DNA from: Synaphobranchus kaupii
Lineage: Eukaryota; Chordata; Actinopteri; Anguilliformes; Synaphobranchidae
Length of the DNA: 64,000 nucleotides
Direction of reading: 5' to 3'
NCBI GenBank assembly: GCA_029718625.1
Contig: CM056377.1
Location: 97,704,998 to 97,768,997 of the forward strand
Under the pieces are notes generated by a model, which worked only from the letters and a program-made list of their open reading frames with translations, was not told where the DNA came from and ran no database searches. A program made the translations under genes and the position numbers. Positions 11,348 through 22,858 of this stretch are shown piece by piece. Position 1 is the stretch's first letter, and the number at the start of each line of letters is the position of its first letter.

Positions 11348-13357
11348 TTAACCCCTTGGCGCAGATGGCAAATTTCACCTATTTAGGGGGTGCTCTGTTT
11401 AAGGCTTTTTAACTCCAGGTGTGAGCATCACATAAACTTCCTAAATGGCTTAAATGAAACAAGACAGGTGTACCATTTACAATACAAACTTAGATTTGTT
11501 TATTTTCATAATTTAAGTCAAAATAAAGTGCCACAAATGCAAAGAAACTTTGGAAAAATATTTTAAAAAGTGTTTTTTTATTTTATTTTGCTGAGAGCTA
11601 CATAAGTGAAATCGGTAATATATATACATTTCCTGGATCATAAACTCCATGTCCACAAGTTTAGCTAAATCTGAGGATGATATGCAGAACTACTAAAGGT
11701 CTATGATGCAAAATATAGCAGTGTACCCTGTTGTCCATTAGTGTCTCCAAATCTATCCAAATGGATAAATTGTGCACTGCTCTAAATAAAAAAAATGATG
11801 ATATATTTAACTACAAATCAACAGTTTTGGCTCATAAAAATTTTGCATAATTTTCAAGTGGGAATAACTACATTTTCATCAGTATAGGGGGGTAGATATC
11901 TATGGGTCCAAAACCCCTATGCAAAACATGTCATAAAATGAATAAAATTATTCATTATTGTATTATAAAGCATATACATTTGCTCCTTCTGATGGCTTAA
12001 GATAAAAAACATTGATATCACAGTGTTACAAACACCTAAATATGTTGCCTAATCATTCACTCTTGTACCTCAATAAAACATCACTTGTCCCTGTACTCTA
12101 CAGTATGTATACTTTTGTCTTGGGATTGCATTTTTCTGTATTTTTTTTATTTTTATTTTCCTATTCATAATGACTCCAAGGAAATTTTAACTTAATATAC
12201 CACATATTAGCGCACAGTAAATTGGAATGAGCATTTGTCATGCCCTAAGAGACAAGTATATACGCCATAGCCTATATTATGTACGATAACATGAACATAA
12301 AATAGTATTCTACCATCTGCAAAATGCTGCCAAATGTTCTATCTTCAATGAACATCGGTAGCCTACATCAAAAATACATTTTACGATTGCACTACAGTAT
12401 GTGAAATGCACTCAAAATGCGAAAATAACAATAGGGCTATCAAACATATTGGAAAGACAGTGCTCAAGTGGAAACACGAACGTACATATGTAGCCAGCGA
12501 GACCAACGGTATTTTAGACGCAAAAATACTTACATATCGGAAAAGGGAAACTCCCCTCCGTGATGCGTATTCTGTAGAGCTTGCGTAATACGACTGTTAA
12601 AACGAAAACTGCCTACACTGGGCTGTAGTAAATTGCTCAAAGCACCGAAAAAGACATGACATATACCGTTGCTAAGGTTATAATATACTCTATTGGATAA
12701 AAAAGCCGACAATTAAATCAGAATGAACTGTAATGAATGAGACAGGATTACAGGGCATGGGGGTATTACGCGTCGACGTTTCAGATAGTGTAATAGCGGT
12801 ATAAAGTGTCGTATATTTCTCAAACCGATTGTACCAGACAATAAATGACTACTGAATTTTGAAAGGAACATCTCGATGTGTAAAACCGATGGTAGGATTG
12901 TTTATTTATTTCATATTTAGTAGTATATATTGCTAGTAGAATACATGGTAGAATGAGACTTTCACAGTTTATTTTGCATTTGAGTGAGCAGGGCTTTTCA
13001 CGGCTTTTCTGGCATACGATCAGGCTATTGTTGGGTTTATCTCGTTGCCATGACGTTATTCTAATTTTATATAATGAATAAATATATTTATGAACTCAAA
13101 CATAGACGCTATTGTCCACTATGTCACGCTTGGGTAGTTATAGACTAGGTGGGGGGTTGCTTGTTAAATGGACTTGCTATGGGGAAATAGTGACACTTAG
13201 AAACTCCATATTCAGCAGAAATCGTCACAAACCGTCTACCAATAAATTTAAATCACAGAGTTTGTGATTTCCACTAATAGTTTGACTGCAGTAGCAACGA
13301 ATGTCTCAGTTGAGCAAAAAGGTCCCGCCGGCGGGACCTTCTACGTAAAGGAGTTAA
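11348..13357. mobile_element. Non-autonomous piggyBac-like element with TTAA ends
   Basis: Both ends abut TTAA (11348-11351 and 13354-13357). The terminal 18 bp are imperfect inverted repeats: CCCCTTGGCGCAGATGGC on the left and the complement of a GAAGGTCC-type end reading CTCCTTTACGTAGAAGGT. TTAA target sites are diagnostic of piggyBac. No transposase survives in the 2,002 bp. A related left end is at 21250. Confidence 0.6.
13319..13340. repeat. Perfect 22-bp GC-rich palindrome just inside the right end
   Basis: AAGGTCCCGCC is followed with no spacer by its exact complement GGCGGGACCTT, 13 bp from the TTAA. In AT-rich surroundings this is striking, and it is probably a subterminal transposase-recognition or folding signal of the element. 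Confidence 0.75.
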
Positions 13358-14874
13358 CATATTTGGGCAAAATTGTGAACAGTATAACAGAATTTTCAAG
13401 CACAAGTTGAAACAAGGGTTAAAACTAGATGAGAGCAAAAGATCAATGTAACTAATGTATAAGAAATGTATTAGGATTTACTGATTTAAAGCCACCTACT
13501 AATGTGATAAGTAAACAAGATTTATATATCCTCCTGAGACCCGGCAATTTATGTTTGTCCCCTGTAGGGGACATTAGCTTATGATCTTAACCTCAAGAAC
13601 CGTATATTCTACTATGCTGTAACCTACACTGCAAGGGACATTCAATAAAAATAAAATAAATAGTAATTTTGTCATTCAATGCACACAAATTTTAAGGCTG
13701 CAGTAGGCAAGTTTGAAAATGTACAAGGCAAAAAGACTTCCCCCTTTTGCACTCCTCCCTCCTATCTCTCTCCTAAGCCCCTCCCACCAAATTATGCTCC
13801 AGGACACGCGCGGAGACAGGCAGACAGGGAGCGCTTTATTGGAGGATCTTTTGCTTGTACATAATTGCCCTGATTGCTAGCTACATAGCTAGCCCTGATT
13901 GGTTAGTTTTTGGAAGACTGACTTGAGATTTTCTGACAGCCTAGTACAGAGCCCAGGACACTCACAGAAACCAGCTTTTTTCTCAGAACACTTGATTTAT
14001 TGATAGCTGCTGGAATTTAATGAGCAAATTTAGTAATTTTGCCAAAATGATATCGAAAAAATCTTACTTATAGCCTACTTATCAATAATCCAGGAGAAAG
14101 CACTTTAATGTAATGTGACCCTGACATCAATAGATTCAGTGTTCTTTTGGAATGTATTTTCTCCAGCCTTTCCACAAATACAAAATATAAGATGGAAAAA
14201 TGAAAAGGGTGTCAGATTAATTAATTACATAAGCAGTGGAGTAGAATTTAATGAGTGATTTTTTAAAAAAAAGGATCAAATTAAAATAAAAGGCAATTTA
14301 AATGCATTTTAAATGGAAAAAAGTTTTCTATTAATACTAAGGGGCCGTTTAGGTTGCCTACAGTTTGCAATAATAGGGACATTTTTCAAATACACTTGCA
14401 AACTGCTTTCATTTAAACCATTATGTTTAAGGGATGGGATTTTTCTACAGTCTGCCCAGCTCACAGAAGCAGATTAAAGTGCTCCATCAGAAAGTATAGA
14501 GCAGCTCCAGCCGCTCATATGGAAAATTCTGTCTCTGATGGGGGATTTGCTCTTTGATTACACATAACAGGTAACAACCTGCATCTAAACCCATAATATG
14601 AATAATGATCATCAGCATGTGCATGGTTTATTTTATTCTCATGTGACGGGGAATACATATTAGACTATTACAGTAATGGGTTTTTTTCTTAACTTTGTCC
14701 GATTAAATACGTTAATAAATTCCAAGAGGAAGTACAGTATGAATTTGAGATTATTTTTATTTAATACGGTTTTACAGAGACACAGACACACACACACATA
14801 CATAGCATATATGCATGTACAGTACATTACGTCTTGTATCTGGGAATGTGTATACTTGTTATATTAATAATAAA
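13358..14874. other. Intergenic, no gene seen
   Basis: AT-rich. A segment from about 13690 (GGCTGCAGTAGGCAAGTTTG) to 13930 looks like an interspersed repeat, but I cannot assign it. A short CA run lies at 14788-14798. No supported ORF. Confidence 0.4.
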
Positions 14875-14875
14875 T

Positions 14876-15200
14876 ACAGTGCAGTCCAAAAGTATTTGGA
14901 CAGTAACACATTTTCTGTACTCCAGCACATTTGATTTGAAATGGAAAAGTGACTATGAAGTTAAAGAGCAGACTTTCAGGGTGTTTAGATCCCTGTTGGG
15001 TGAACCGTGTAGCAATTGTAGCCCTTGTTATACATAGAGCCCCCCATTTTAGGGAACCAAGTAATTGGACAAATTAACAAACTTAAAGTCATCATATGTA
15101 ATATTTGGTGGCATATCCAATCTCAAAAGTGACACTATAACCTCTCAGCATTTGAATGGATCTCTATGGGAATTGGGCAGTGGTGGGGGCTAGATTTTTT
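14876..15200 (+). repeat. Tc1/mariner end and short Tc1-MITE fragment
   Basis: CAGTGCAGTCCAAAAGTATT at about 14878 is the terminal inverted repeat of the mariner-like family also seen at 10196, 15881 and 56089. The left end here is complete. At 15130-15200 a piece of the other Tc1 MITE family follows (CATTTGAATGGATCTCTATG). No right end is found. Confidence 0.6.
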
Positions 15201-15373
15201 GTTTAGCGGAAGCTTCTAGATAAAATAAAATAGCTCTAAATAAATTTTTTTCAATACTTTGTGTCAAATTACTGGATGTATTTCTTTTGTTAGGTATTAG
15301 CCATGTCATAAGCGGAATAACACTCAAAATTGGTCAACTAAAAAATTATATATATGATTTGTTAATGAACCTA

Positions 15374-15595
15374 CAGTGCCTGGCCAAAAAAACAGTTGCA
15401 CACTAATATTTTGTTGGACCGCCTTTAGCTTTGATTACGGCGTGCATTCCTCATGGCATTGTTTCGACAACCTTATGCAACGTCACAACATTTATTTCCG
15501 TCCAGAGTTGCATTCATTTTTGGCCGAGATCTTGTATTGACGAAGACACTATGCATGACAGGTGCAACAGCGACTTTTTTTTTGGCCAGGCAGTG
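15374..15595. mobile_element. Complete 222-bp Tc1/mariner MITE
   Basis: It starts CAGTGCCTGGCCAAAAAAA and ends with the complement of CACTGCCTGGCCAAAAAAA. TA dinucleotides flank it at 15372-15373 and 15596-15597, the Tc1/mariner target. The inner part also repeats GGTGCAAC/GTTGCAC near both ends. There is no coding sequence, so it would move only with a transposase supplied elsewhere. Confidence 0.8.
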
Positions 15596-15699
15596 TAGAT
15601 GATTAGACTATACAGTATTGAGTAGACTATTAGATAGATTTTTAGGAAAAAAAGGATCATATGAGGGTCGTTGGGAAATAGGCTATGAATCTGCCTCCT

Positions 15700-15860
15700 C
15701 TTGTCATGCTTTGGCGGTCTTCATTCCATCTCTGTGGTCGTTTCCTCTCGGAGCCATGTGTGGGCGCTCTTGTCCTATTTTTTCCGCCGCCGTGCTGGGT
15801 TTTTCCATCTCCAGGTACTTATCTGGGAACCTGTGTTAAGTTCCCCGCTGGCTATATAAG
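15700..15860 (+). repeat. Gypsy LTR fragment
   Basis: TCGTTTCCTCTCGGAGCCAT followed by GTGTGGGCGCTCTTG matches TCGTTCCCTCTCGGAGCCGT in the leader of the gypsy remnant at 50025. A TATA-like CTATATAAG is at about 15852. Only this promoter-proximal part is present. Confidence 0.5.
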
Positions 15861-15880
15861 CAAATATCATATGTACACAC

Positions 15881-16078
15881 GTGGACATGACATAACACCA
15901 TTTTTGTTGTTTTGGCTCTGTACTCCAGTGCATTGGATTTGAAATAAAACAATATGAGGCACACACTGTAATTTAATTTGCTTTAATTTGAGGATATTTT
16001 CATCCATATCAGGTGATCCATGTAGGAATTACAGCCATTTTTTGCACATAGTCCCCCAATGTTAGGGCATCAAAAGTA

Positions 16079-16117
<39 letters not shown>

Positions 16118-16349
16118 AAAAATATGATACTGGAGAGATTTTTTAAAGTGATTTTCATATGTTTACCAAAGTGTCGTGTTTACTTTATGGGAAAGTTTTA
16201 CTTGTATGTGGTACTTCATATAGCCATGTAATACATAACATTAACTCATGGGCCAGACTTTCTTGAACTGTTGTAAATTTAAACTTTGTTTTTGATTTTT
16301 ACCCATTAATAGGACACGGAAATGTGACATTTTTTACACTGTCATAATT
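15881..16349 (+). repeat. Second copy of the 10211-10682 block
   Basis: Near-identical to 10211-10682 over about 470 bp; the main difference is in the TA/TG microsatellite (longer TA, shorter TG here). It begins inside the mariner-like sequence and ends at the same CATAATT, so the copied unit is larger than the mariner end. Confidence 0.7.
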
Positions 16350-16515
16350 CACACACACATAGTCTGATTGGTTTTCATTCACTCACAATCTCACGACACG
16401 ATTCAACTCCCAAGTCGGGGCAAAAGGCGACTCACGGCGGCTGTTGTCGGTAGTGACTGCCAAACCCCACTAAGCCATCAAAAATCGTGGCAGTGTGTAC
16501 CGGGCTAAGGACCCT

Positions 16516-17244
16516 AATTTCATTCCTCAAAACCGTTTTTTTGATATATTTTTCCATTACTGAGGTATGTCAGCCTATTCATGATTGCTATTGAAGTCTG
16601 ATGTCTCTGAAAACATATCCTAAATACCCCGAAATCACACCAGACTTGCCACACTTCATGAAAATACTATTCTGACAATGAAGTCTACTCCTAGGTTTCC
16701 AAATTTAGGTCCATTGTGCTATAGGCTAATCCCTATAGTCCCATGCATATACAGGCCTATGGGACTTATGGATTATGGCAAAGTGGACCAAAATCTAGAA
16801 ACCTAAGAGTAGACTTCATCGTCAGAATAGCATTTTCATGGTGTGGTGTGATTTTGAGGTGTTTAATGGTCCGTTCACATGGGGAAAGCAGCAAACTGCA
16901 AAATTTTGTGGTGAGGAACTCTCATTTGAAGTCGTGTCCGACACGTGCCGTCATCTTCGTGTGCCACAATAATATAACACAATCAGTCTATCTTCCATGT
17001 CTTCCACTTCTGGGAAGGAATTCTTGGTAACATACGGTGAGACGTCACAGGCTGTTCTCTCCTCGCCATAGACAATGCATGGGAACCCACCGCTTTTCAC
17101 TGTCATACAAAAACGGGATTCCGCCTGGTGTGAATGGCGTGTAAGATACATTTTGAGAGAAATCCGACATCAATAACAATCATGAATAGGCCGATATATC
17201 TCAATAACAGAAAAAGATATAAAAACAGTTTTGAGGAATGAAAT
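16516..17244. repeat. Long foldback element with an insertion in its right arm
   Basis: AATTTCATTCCTCAAAAC at 16515 pairs with the inverted copy ending at 17244. The pairing continues inward through GAAATCACACCAGAC near 16631 against its counterpart near 16855, and AGTAGACTTCATCGTCAGAA near 16810 against TTCTGACAATGAAGTCTACT near 16671. The centre is at about 16748. In the right arm the pairing is broken at about 16867-17150 by unrelated sequence beginning GGTCCGTTCACATG and ending TGTGAATGGCG. No ORF is supported. Confidence 0.7.
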
Positions 17245-17495
17245 CATTTTAAAGTAAGAGTGACAAAGGACTATGTCAAAAAGGGTGGTATGCTATATTA
17301 ATCAAAGCCTTCTATACAATATGCCCATTGTCCAAAATAACTAAACTCTAAAAAAATGTATATAGCTCTCAGGTTGCACAACTCACATGTTAATATGCTT
17401 GCCCATGGGATCATACCTCATCCACCATGTGTTTATTAATTTACCATTTAGCTCCAATGCAAGCACAGTACTTCAATATGCAATAGCCTAAAGAT

Positions 17496-18703
17496 TAGGG
17501 GTGGGAATCTTGAGGAATCTCACAATTCGATTTGATTTTGATTATTCGGTTTCAAATGATTCTTGATTCATCATGATTATCGATTCAATTCAACAGATAG
17601 ATTGCCATTTTGAATGACTTTTCCCATTTTACAAGGGTGACCACATTTCTGAAATCAAATCAGGGGACATCTTTGGAAGGCAGTGTAAATGTGTAGCACC
17701 ACCTTACCAGCACCTCAGAAAAAAATTACTTGGTGGCGCAGTGGTCTAATACGATGCCTTTGGCTCGTAGTTGCCCCCGAGGACCTGGGGGCACTATAGA
17801 ACATCACCAATGAGAGCAGCACATTGGGCTAGCTGCTCTGGGGGAGGCTTTGGGTGGGTCTCCCCGGGGATCTTTATCGCTCATAGAGCGACCCCGTGCT
17901 GTGCCAGAGTTACGGGTGCAAGCATGTAGCAATGTGTTGTGGAAACAGCACATTGATCACCTTCATCCCACTGGCCCGCAGGGTTGTGTAGCGACGGAAT
18001 TCAGCAGTACACGGGTAATTGAAATAGAACAGGGGTATAATTGGTCACCAAATTGGGAGGAAAAACAGGGGAAAATTTGAAATAGATTTATTTAAAAAGT
18101 AAGAGTTCATAACAGTTTTATATACTCCTATGCTATGGCCGTTGCTGCAGGTAACTTGAGTCATGCAACAATCGCAACACTGTCAGGGTCACTGATTGGT
18201 CTAAACAACATGAACTCAAATGTATCTGAAGTACAATTAACTATACATTTTTAAGTGATGGGGCCCGTTAACTGATTTCTCAAAACTTCAGCAGTGGTTT
18301 GGAAAACGGGGGCGTCTGGTCACCCTTAATTTGACTGCAGTAGCCAAAAGTTAAGTTGAATACAGCAAAGTGTTGTTCCAGCTAACATTAGCTAATGTTA
18401 TAGCTATCTAAATAGCGAACTCTGAATCATGAATGTATCAGTAAAATAATTGTCAACAATGTTTCAGCTAAGTTAGCCAATCTAATTGTGCCAACGCGCT
18501 TGTTTTCAGTGCATCGTTGGGTGAACAATCACAGACAAAAACGTGGCTCACGCTTTCTGTCAAACACTAGCTTTTTAAAAAGTCAGCAGTGGTTGGATTT
18601 CTCTCCTTGCTTGCTGCTCAGCCATTTTCCCACAGCTTCACTCGAACGTAACACGACACACGTGTTTTAGTGCATCTCAGAATCGATTTCCCCCCCACCC
18701 CTA
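17496..18703. mobile_element. hAT-type element, internally deleted, with nested insertions
   Basis: The ends are TAGGGGTGGG at 17496 and its complement ending at 18703. The flanks are CTAAAGAT (17488-17495) and CTAAAGAG (18704-18711), an 8-bp duplication with one mismatch. The ends resemble those of the hAT at 54322. On the - strand, an ATG at 18625 opens MAEQQARREIQPLLT and then stops, apparently the remnant of a transposase start. Inside, TGACCA/TGGTCA ends near 17637 and 18318 suggest another nested element. Confidence 0.7.
17735..18080 (+). repeat. tRNA-derived SINE-like insertion
   Basis: It opens with TTGGTGGCGCAGTGGTCTAA, a tRNA-like A box. It continues through a GC-richer body and ends with AATTGGGAGGAAAAACAGGG, a tail type seen in fish SINEs. 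The B box is not recognisable. It lies inside the hAT element. Confidence 0.5.
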
Positions 18704-18711
18704 CTAAAGAG

Positions 18712-19059
18712 GTTGTCACACAATATTGACTTTAGGTGAAGTTAGATAACTAAATCATGCATTGCAGTTTCACTCTGGTATATATTATTACGAAGACCTA
18801 GAACAATTTGAGTCTCACTTGAACACAGAGCATGAACTCTGTCCACATAAACCAGTTCTAGATATCTTTCAATAGGAATTGACATGAATGATGACAACAA
18901 CATATGAATGATAGTTATCCATAACTTAACAGCTTCTTGTATTTGTAGGTTCAAAACACATTTATTGATGCTACAGAATTTTAATGTAATTTTATGGTTA
19001 ACAGGAAATATATAGTTATCAATAGTATATCAAAATAAAATGTTGAATGGACATTTCCA
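18712..19059. other. Intergenic, no gene seen
   Basis: AT-rich unique-looking sequence. The longest frame (18742-18954, - strand) has no recognisable domain or coding character. Confidence 0.5.
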
Positions 19060-19870
19060 GTTTTTTCTCATTCTTTAAAATAGCATGCTGTATGTAATTA
19101 TACAGACAAAGCACGTTTTTTTGAATTTACGGTTAATGTTTGGCATCCCGTGCTGCCGTTTTAAAACTTTACAGTGTGTGTTTTTACAGTTTTTCCAAGT
19201 AGCATAATTAATTACCTTTACTGTATTTTTGTGGTTTTACCATGTTTTTAAGGTATTTATAGGTAGAATAATTAATCATTTTTACTGTATTTTTAAGATA
19301 TTTATGTGGAAATATTAAGTTCTACTGTATTTTTACAGGTTTTTCCAAGTAAAATAATTAATGGCTTTTACCGTATGTTTATGGTTTTACTGTATTTTTA
19401 AGGGATTTATGTGTATAAAGATTAAGAGGTTTTACTGTATTTTGTACAGTTTTTCCCAAGTAAAAGGATGAATGGCTTTTACTGTATTTTTAAGGTATTT
19501 ATATGTAGAATAATTAATAATTTCTACTGTATTTGTAAGGAATTTATCTGTAGAAAATTAAGAAGTCTTACTGTATTTCTACAGTTTTCCAAGTTAAATA
19601 ATTAATGGCTTTTACTGTATTTTTAAGGGATTTATATGTAGAATAATTAATCATTGTTACTGTATTTTTAAGGGATTTATATGTAGAAAAATTAAGAAGT
19701 TCTACTGTATTTGTTTTTACAGTTTTTCCAAGTAAAATAATAATGGTGTCCGTATTTAGAATTACTAATAGTTTTTTACTGTAATTTTACAGTAAGTGGT
19801 TGGCAACCTTTGCTGCCATACATTTTACAGTTTTTTTACAGGTTTTTTTTTTTTTACAGTGCACGTTTCC
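19060..19870. repeat. Degenerate tandem repeat of TTTTACTGTATTTTTA type
   Basis: About eight degenerate units contain TTTTACTGTATTTTTAAGG, TTATATGTAGAATAATTAA and TTTTTCCAAGTAAAATAATT. It ends with TTTTTTTTTTTACAGTGCAC, which looks like a transposon terminus. It is probably a tandemly expanded interior of a DNA transposon. Confidence 0.65.
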
Positions 19871-21249
19871 TTTCTCACGCGTGAGGCTTCGATCAAGCGT
19901 GAAGCTTCTCTGACCCTGCAGCTGGCTCTTACAGCAGGTATTCAAGATTTATTGTTCTGACATCTGTCAGCCGCTAGGGGGGGCAGGCCCCCATGGCCCC
20001 CCTTAATTTCCGCCCATGGCCTAAAGAGTTGGTGAAATAGCTGTGGGCCTGTGGCCCAAATGTCTTACTTCACTTGCAAAACAGAATCAGAGATATTTCT
20101 ACCTACAATGTCCTTAAATTAACTCCTGGAATTCAAAACCTTACAATTATGCCATGCTACTCTGGTGCTATCCCTGTTGTTTAATCTGTCTCAAAAAACT
20201 CCAGATCTCCTCAACTCATCTTCTTCCACCAGGTAAGGCCACATCTCTGTTCCTTTGGAAAGAGAGAGCCTGTACTGCATGATGACTGCAACATCTGCAC
20301 AAAATCAAGCAGAAAGTGTCTGCATTTGTATGTATGAGAAAGGGATTTGTTAGTCCCTATTCTATTGCAGTAACAACCTAAAAAATTATAATCCAGTCAC
20401 TGCATGTCGTTATAGTACTAGACCATATTGGATCGTTTGAATCTATAAAATTGACAAGATTCATCAGTTTCTTCTTACGTTTAATGGGATGTGCAGTGCT
20501 AAAGGATATACATTCTTCTTGGCAGAAGTTAACTTCAGCAATTAGAGTACATAAATGTAAAGATTATTCATCATTGATTGAAACTGAGTTACAGCGCAGC
20601 CGTAAACCTTCAACACAACAGCATCCTACACAACACAACAGCATCCTACACATCCCAGACATTCCGTAAATATAGCAGTATGCCATACAGTATAAATGTC
20701 CTAAGTAGGCTGGTATTTTTGTTCTCTGTTGCCCAATACCTCTGCTGGTCCTCAGTCACCCACACAATTCTACACCTTGAGCTTATGTGATTGTTGGGCT
20801 CCTGCACAGTGTAGAGGATCTCTGGTGTGGGCTGCTGGTGGTGGCAGCATATACAGGCTTGACTACAGGAGCTCTGGTGAGAGTTGATGCATGGCCCTAT
20901 TTCTTAGACGTCCTGAGTGATGTGGCTTTAAACAGACCCAGACAGGTTGCTTATAATGTGTCCATAAAACTGCCAAGATTTCTTGGGTCATCAACAGCAA
21001 ATGCCAATAATGATGGATTCCCTTGTCTGAGGGCCCAGTATTAGATATAGTATACATACAAATCTGAATTTTCATGGCAGTCACTTTAATGGATATTCTT
21101 TCTTATGGTCTGAGTTTTATAATCCTTTTTTTTTTCTTTAAAAGAAAACTCCAAAATAGTTTGAACAATTCAGCTCTCATAAAAACAAATGTATTCATGT
21201 TTCAATCCAATGTGCTGGAACAACGAATATGCAACATCTGTCAAAACAA
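19871..21249. other. Intergenic, no gene supported
   Basis: A direct duplication of CAACACAACAGCATCCTACA lies at 20610-20650. An open frame at 20787-21044 (+) contains a hydrophobic run (GLLVVAAYTGLTTGALV) but has no clear splice sites or family match. Confidence 0.4.
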
Positions 21250-22324
21250 TTAACTCCTTCGCGCAGGTGGCAAATTTGGTCAATTCTCACCTATTTAGGG
21301 GGTGTTCTATTTAAGAAACTTGGAAAATGGCTTAAATGAAAAAATACAGTTGTACCATTTACAACACTAACTTAGATTAGTTTATTTTCATAATTTAGGT
21401 CAAAAGTACCACAAATGCAAAGAAAAAAAAACTGGTTAAACAGGTAAAACTATACATTTCCTGCATCATAGACTGGCTACAAGTGTGCAAAATCTGAGGG
21501 TGATATGCATAACTACTACTATCTACTACTATATACTATCTATGATGCAAGATATAGGCAGTGTACCCTGTTGTCCATTAGTGTCCCCAAATCTATCCAA
21601 ATGGCTAAATTGTGCACTACTGTAAATCATAAAGTAATTATATATTTAACAACAAATCAACTGTTTTGGCTCATAAAACTCACTTTTGCGTCATTTTCAT
21701 GTGGGAATTACTATGTTTTCATCAGTATATGGGGATAGATATCTATGCGTCAAATACCCTATCCAAAAATGTTTATCATGTCTGGCTGGCTCTCCTCCAA
21801 TTGTTGAATGAGTGTGTATGCCCCCCCCCCAACGCTATTTTGTCCGGCATGGCCAGCATCACGACGTACATGACGTACACAGTTCGCAGTAGTCTGCACA
21901 AAGCTTGAGTAGTGCGTGCAGCGGATGCTTCTGATCTGCTGTGTTCAGCTTTGATTGGCTCAGTCAGTGGATGCTACAGTTTTTGATAGGCCAACAAGTT
22001 TGTGTATACCTCATAGGCATGACAACGGGCAGTGTAGTGTTTAATTGGTTATTACGAATAGACATTTTGAACTGCTTCAGTTCAAAAATGATAGCATGCG
22101 GTCACGGGCCCTCTGGAGTTCCGAACCCCAATGCAACCACATTGTCTGCACCTACTGTGGTTACGCCGCTGCACTCTTTTACCTCAATAAAACATCACTT
22201 TTTCCCGTACTCTACAGTATGTATTCTTTTCTTCATGCCCTGGGATCAATTTCTCTGTAGTTTTTCTAAAGAGAATAATTTGACATTCATTTAGCACATA
22301 TCAGTGCACAGTAAATTGGAATCG
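21250..22324. mobile_element. Second piggyBac-like copy, left part
   Basis: TTAA at 21250 is followed by CTCCTTCGCGCAGGTGGCAA, and the next about 1 kb parallels 11352-12230: CACCTATTTAGGGGGTG, TCCAAATGG, CAATAAAACATCACTT and GCACAGTAAATTGGAAT occur in the same order in both. The copy stops at 22324, where the long-inverted-repeat element begins. No right end is found nearby. Confidence 0.65.
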
Positions 22325-22858
22325 GATCAAAAACGTCTCCGACGTAAAAAACTCACGCATAGCGTACAGAGTGCTGTCTATAAGTCCTTAATTCCAACTT
22401 GCAAAAACTAGGCCTGCCTTTAAAAGTATTGATATCAAAATGTGGCCAAGTTACAACTAACAATATTGCCTATCGTAGCTCACACTAAATAAACTAGCTC
22501 CATTCCAAAGCAATGCTATCCAAACTTTCCTAAATTATTTAATGCAACTTGGCCCTGTGTTTCTTCATCTTCGCATGTGAAGAGATTGTGCCTCATGGAA
22601 GAACATATAATTTAAATAAATGTTTTTAACAGTTGATGAATAATTACACTCCAGAAAGGATATGGTTATACTTTGTTGGCAAGTTTACTTTAGAAAATGT
22701 ACAGGTTTTAAAATGTTAAATGCTGTTACAGATTTCATTACAATTCACAAACAGACATTTATATCAAGAAACATCATGTACAATAGAGAAAAGGGGGATG
22801 AATAAATAAATGCAGATAAAAATGTGTAATATGTTTACCTAGAAAATAGCATACATAT

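Noticed and set aside
13319..13340. Rho-independent terminator
   Set aside because: The palindrome resembles one, but the DNA is vertebrate; it lies at a transposon end.
11121..16507. One 5.4-kb Harbinger-like element with GGCC(T/C)GGTACA ends
   Set aside because: Flanking TTA and TAA are not the same duplication and the interior is several unrelated elements.
20787..21044. Possible membrane-protein exon
   Set aside because: Hydrophobic run but no splice-site pair or recognisable family; base composition can produce this.
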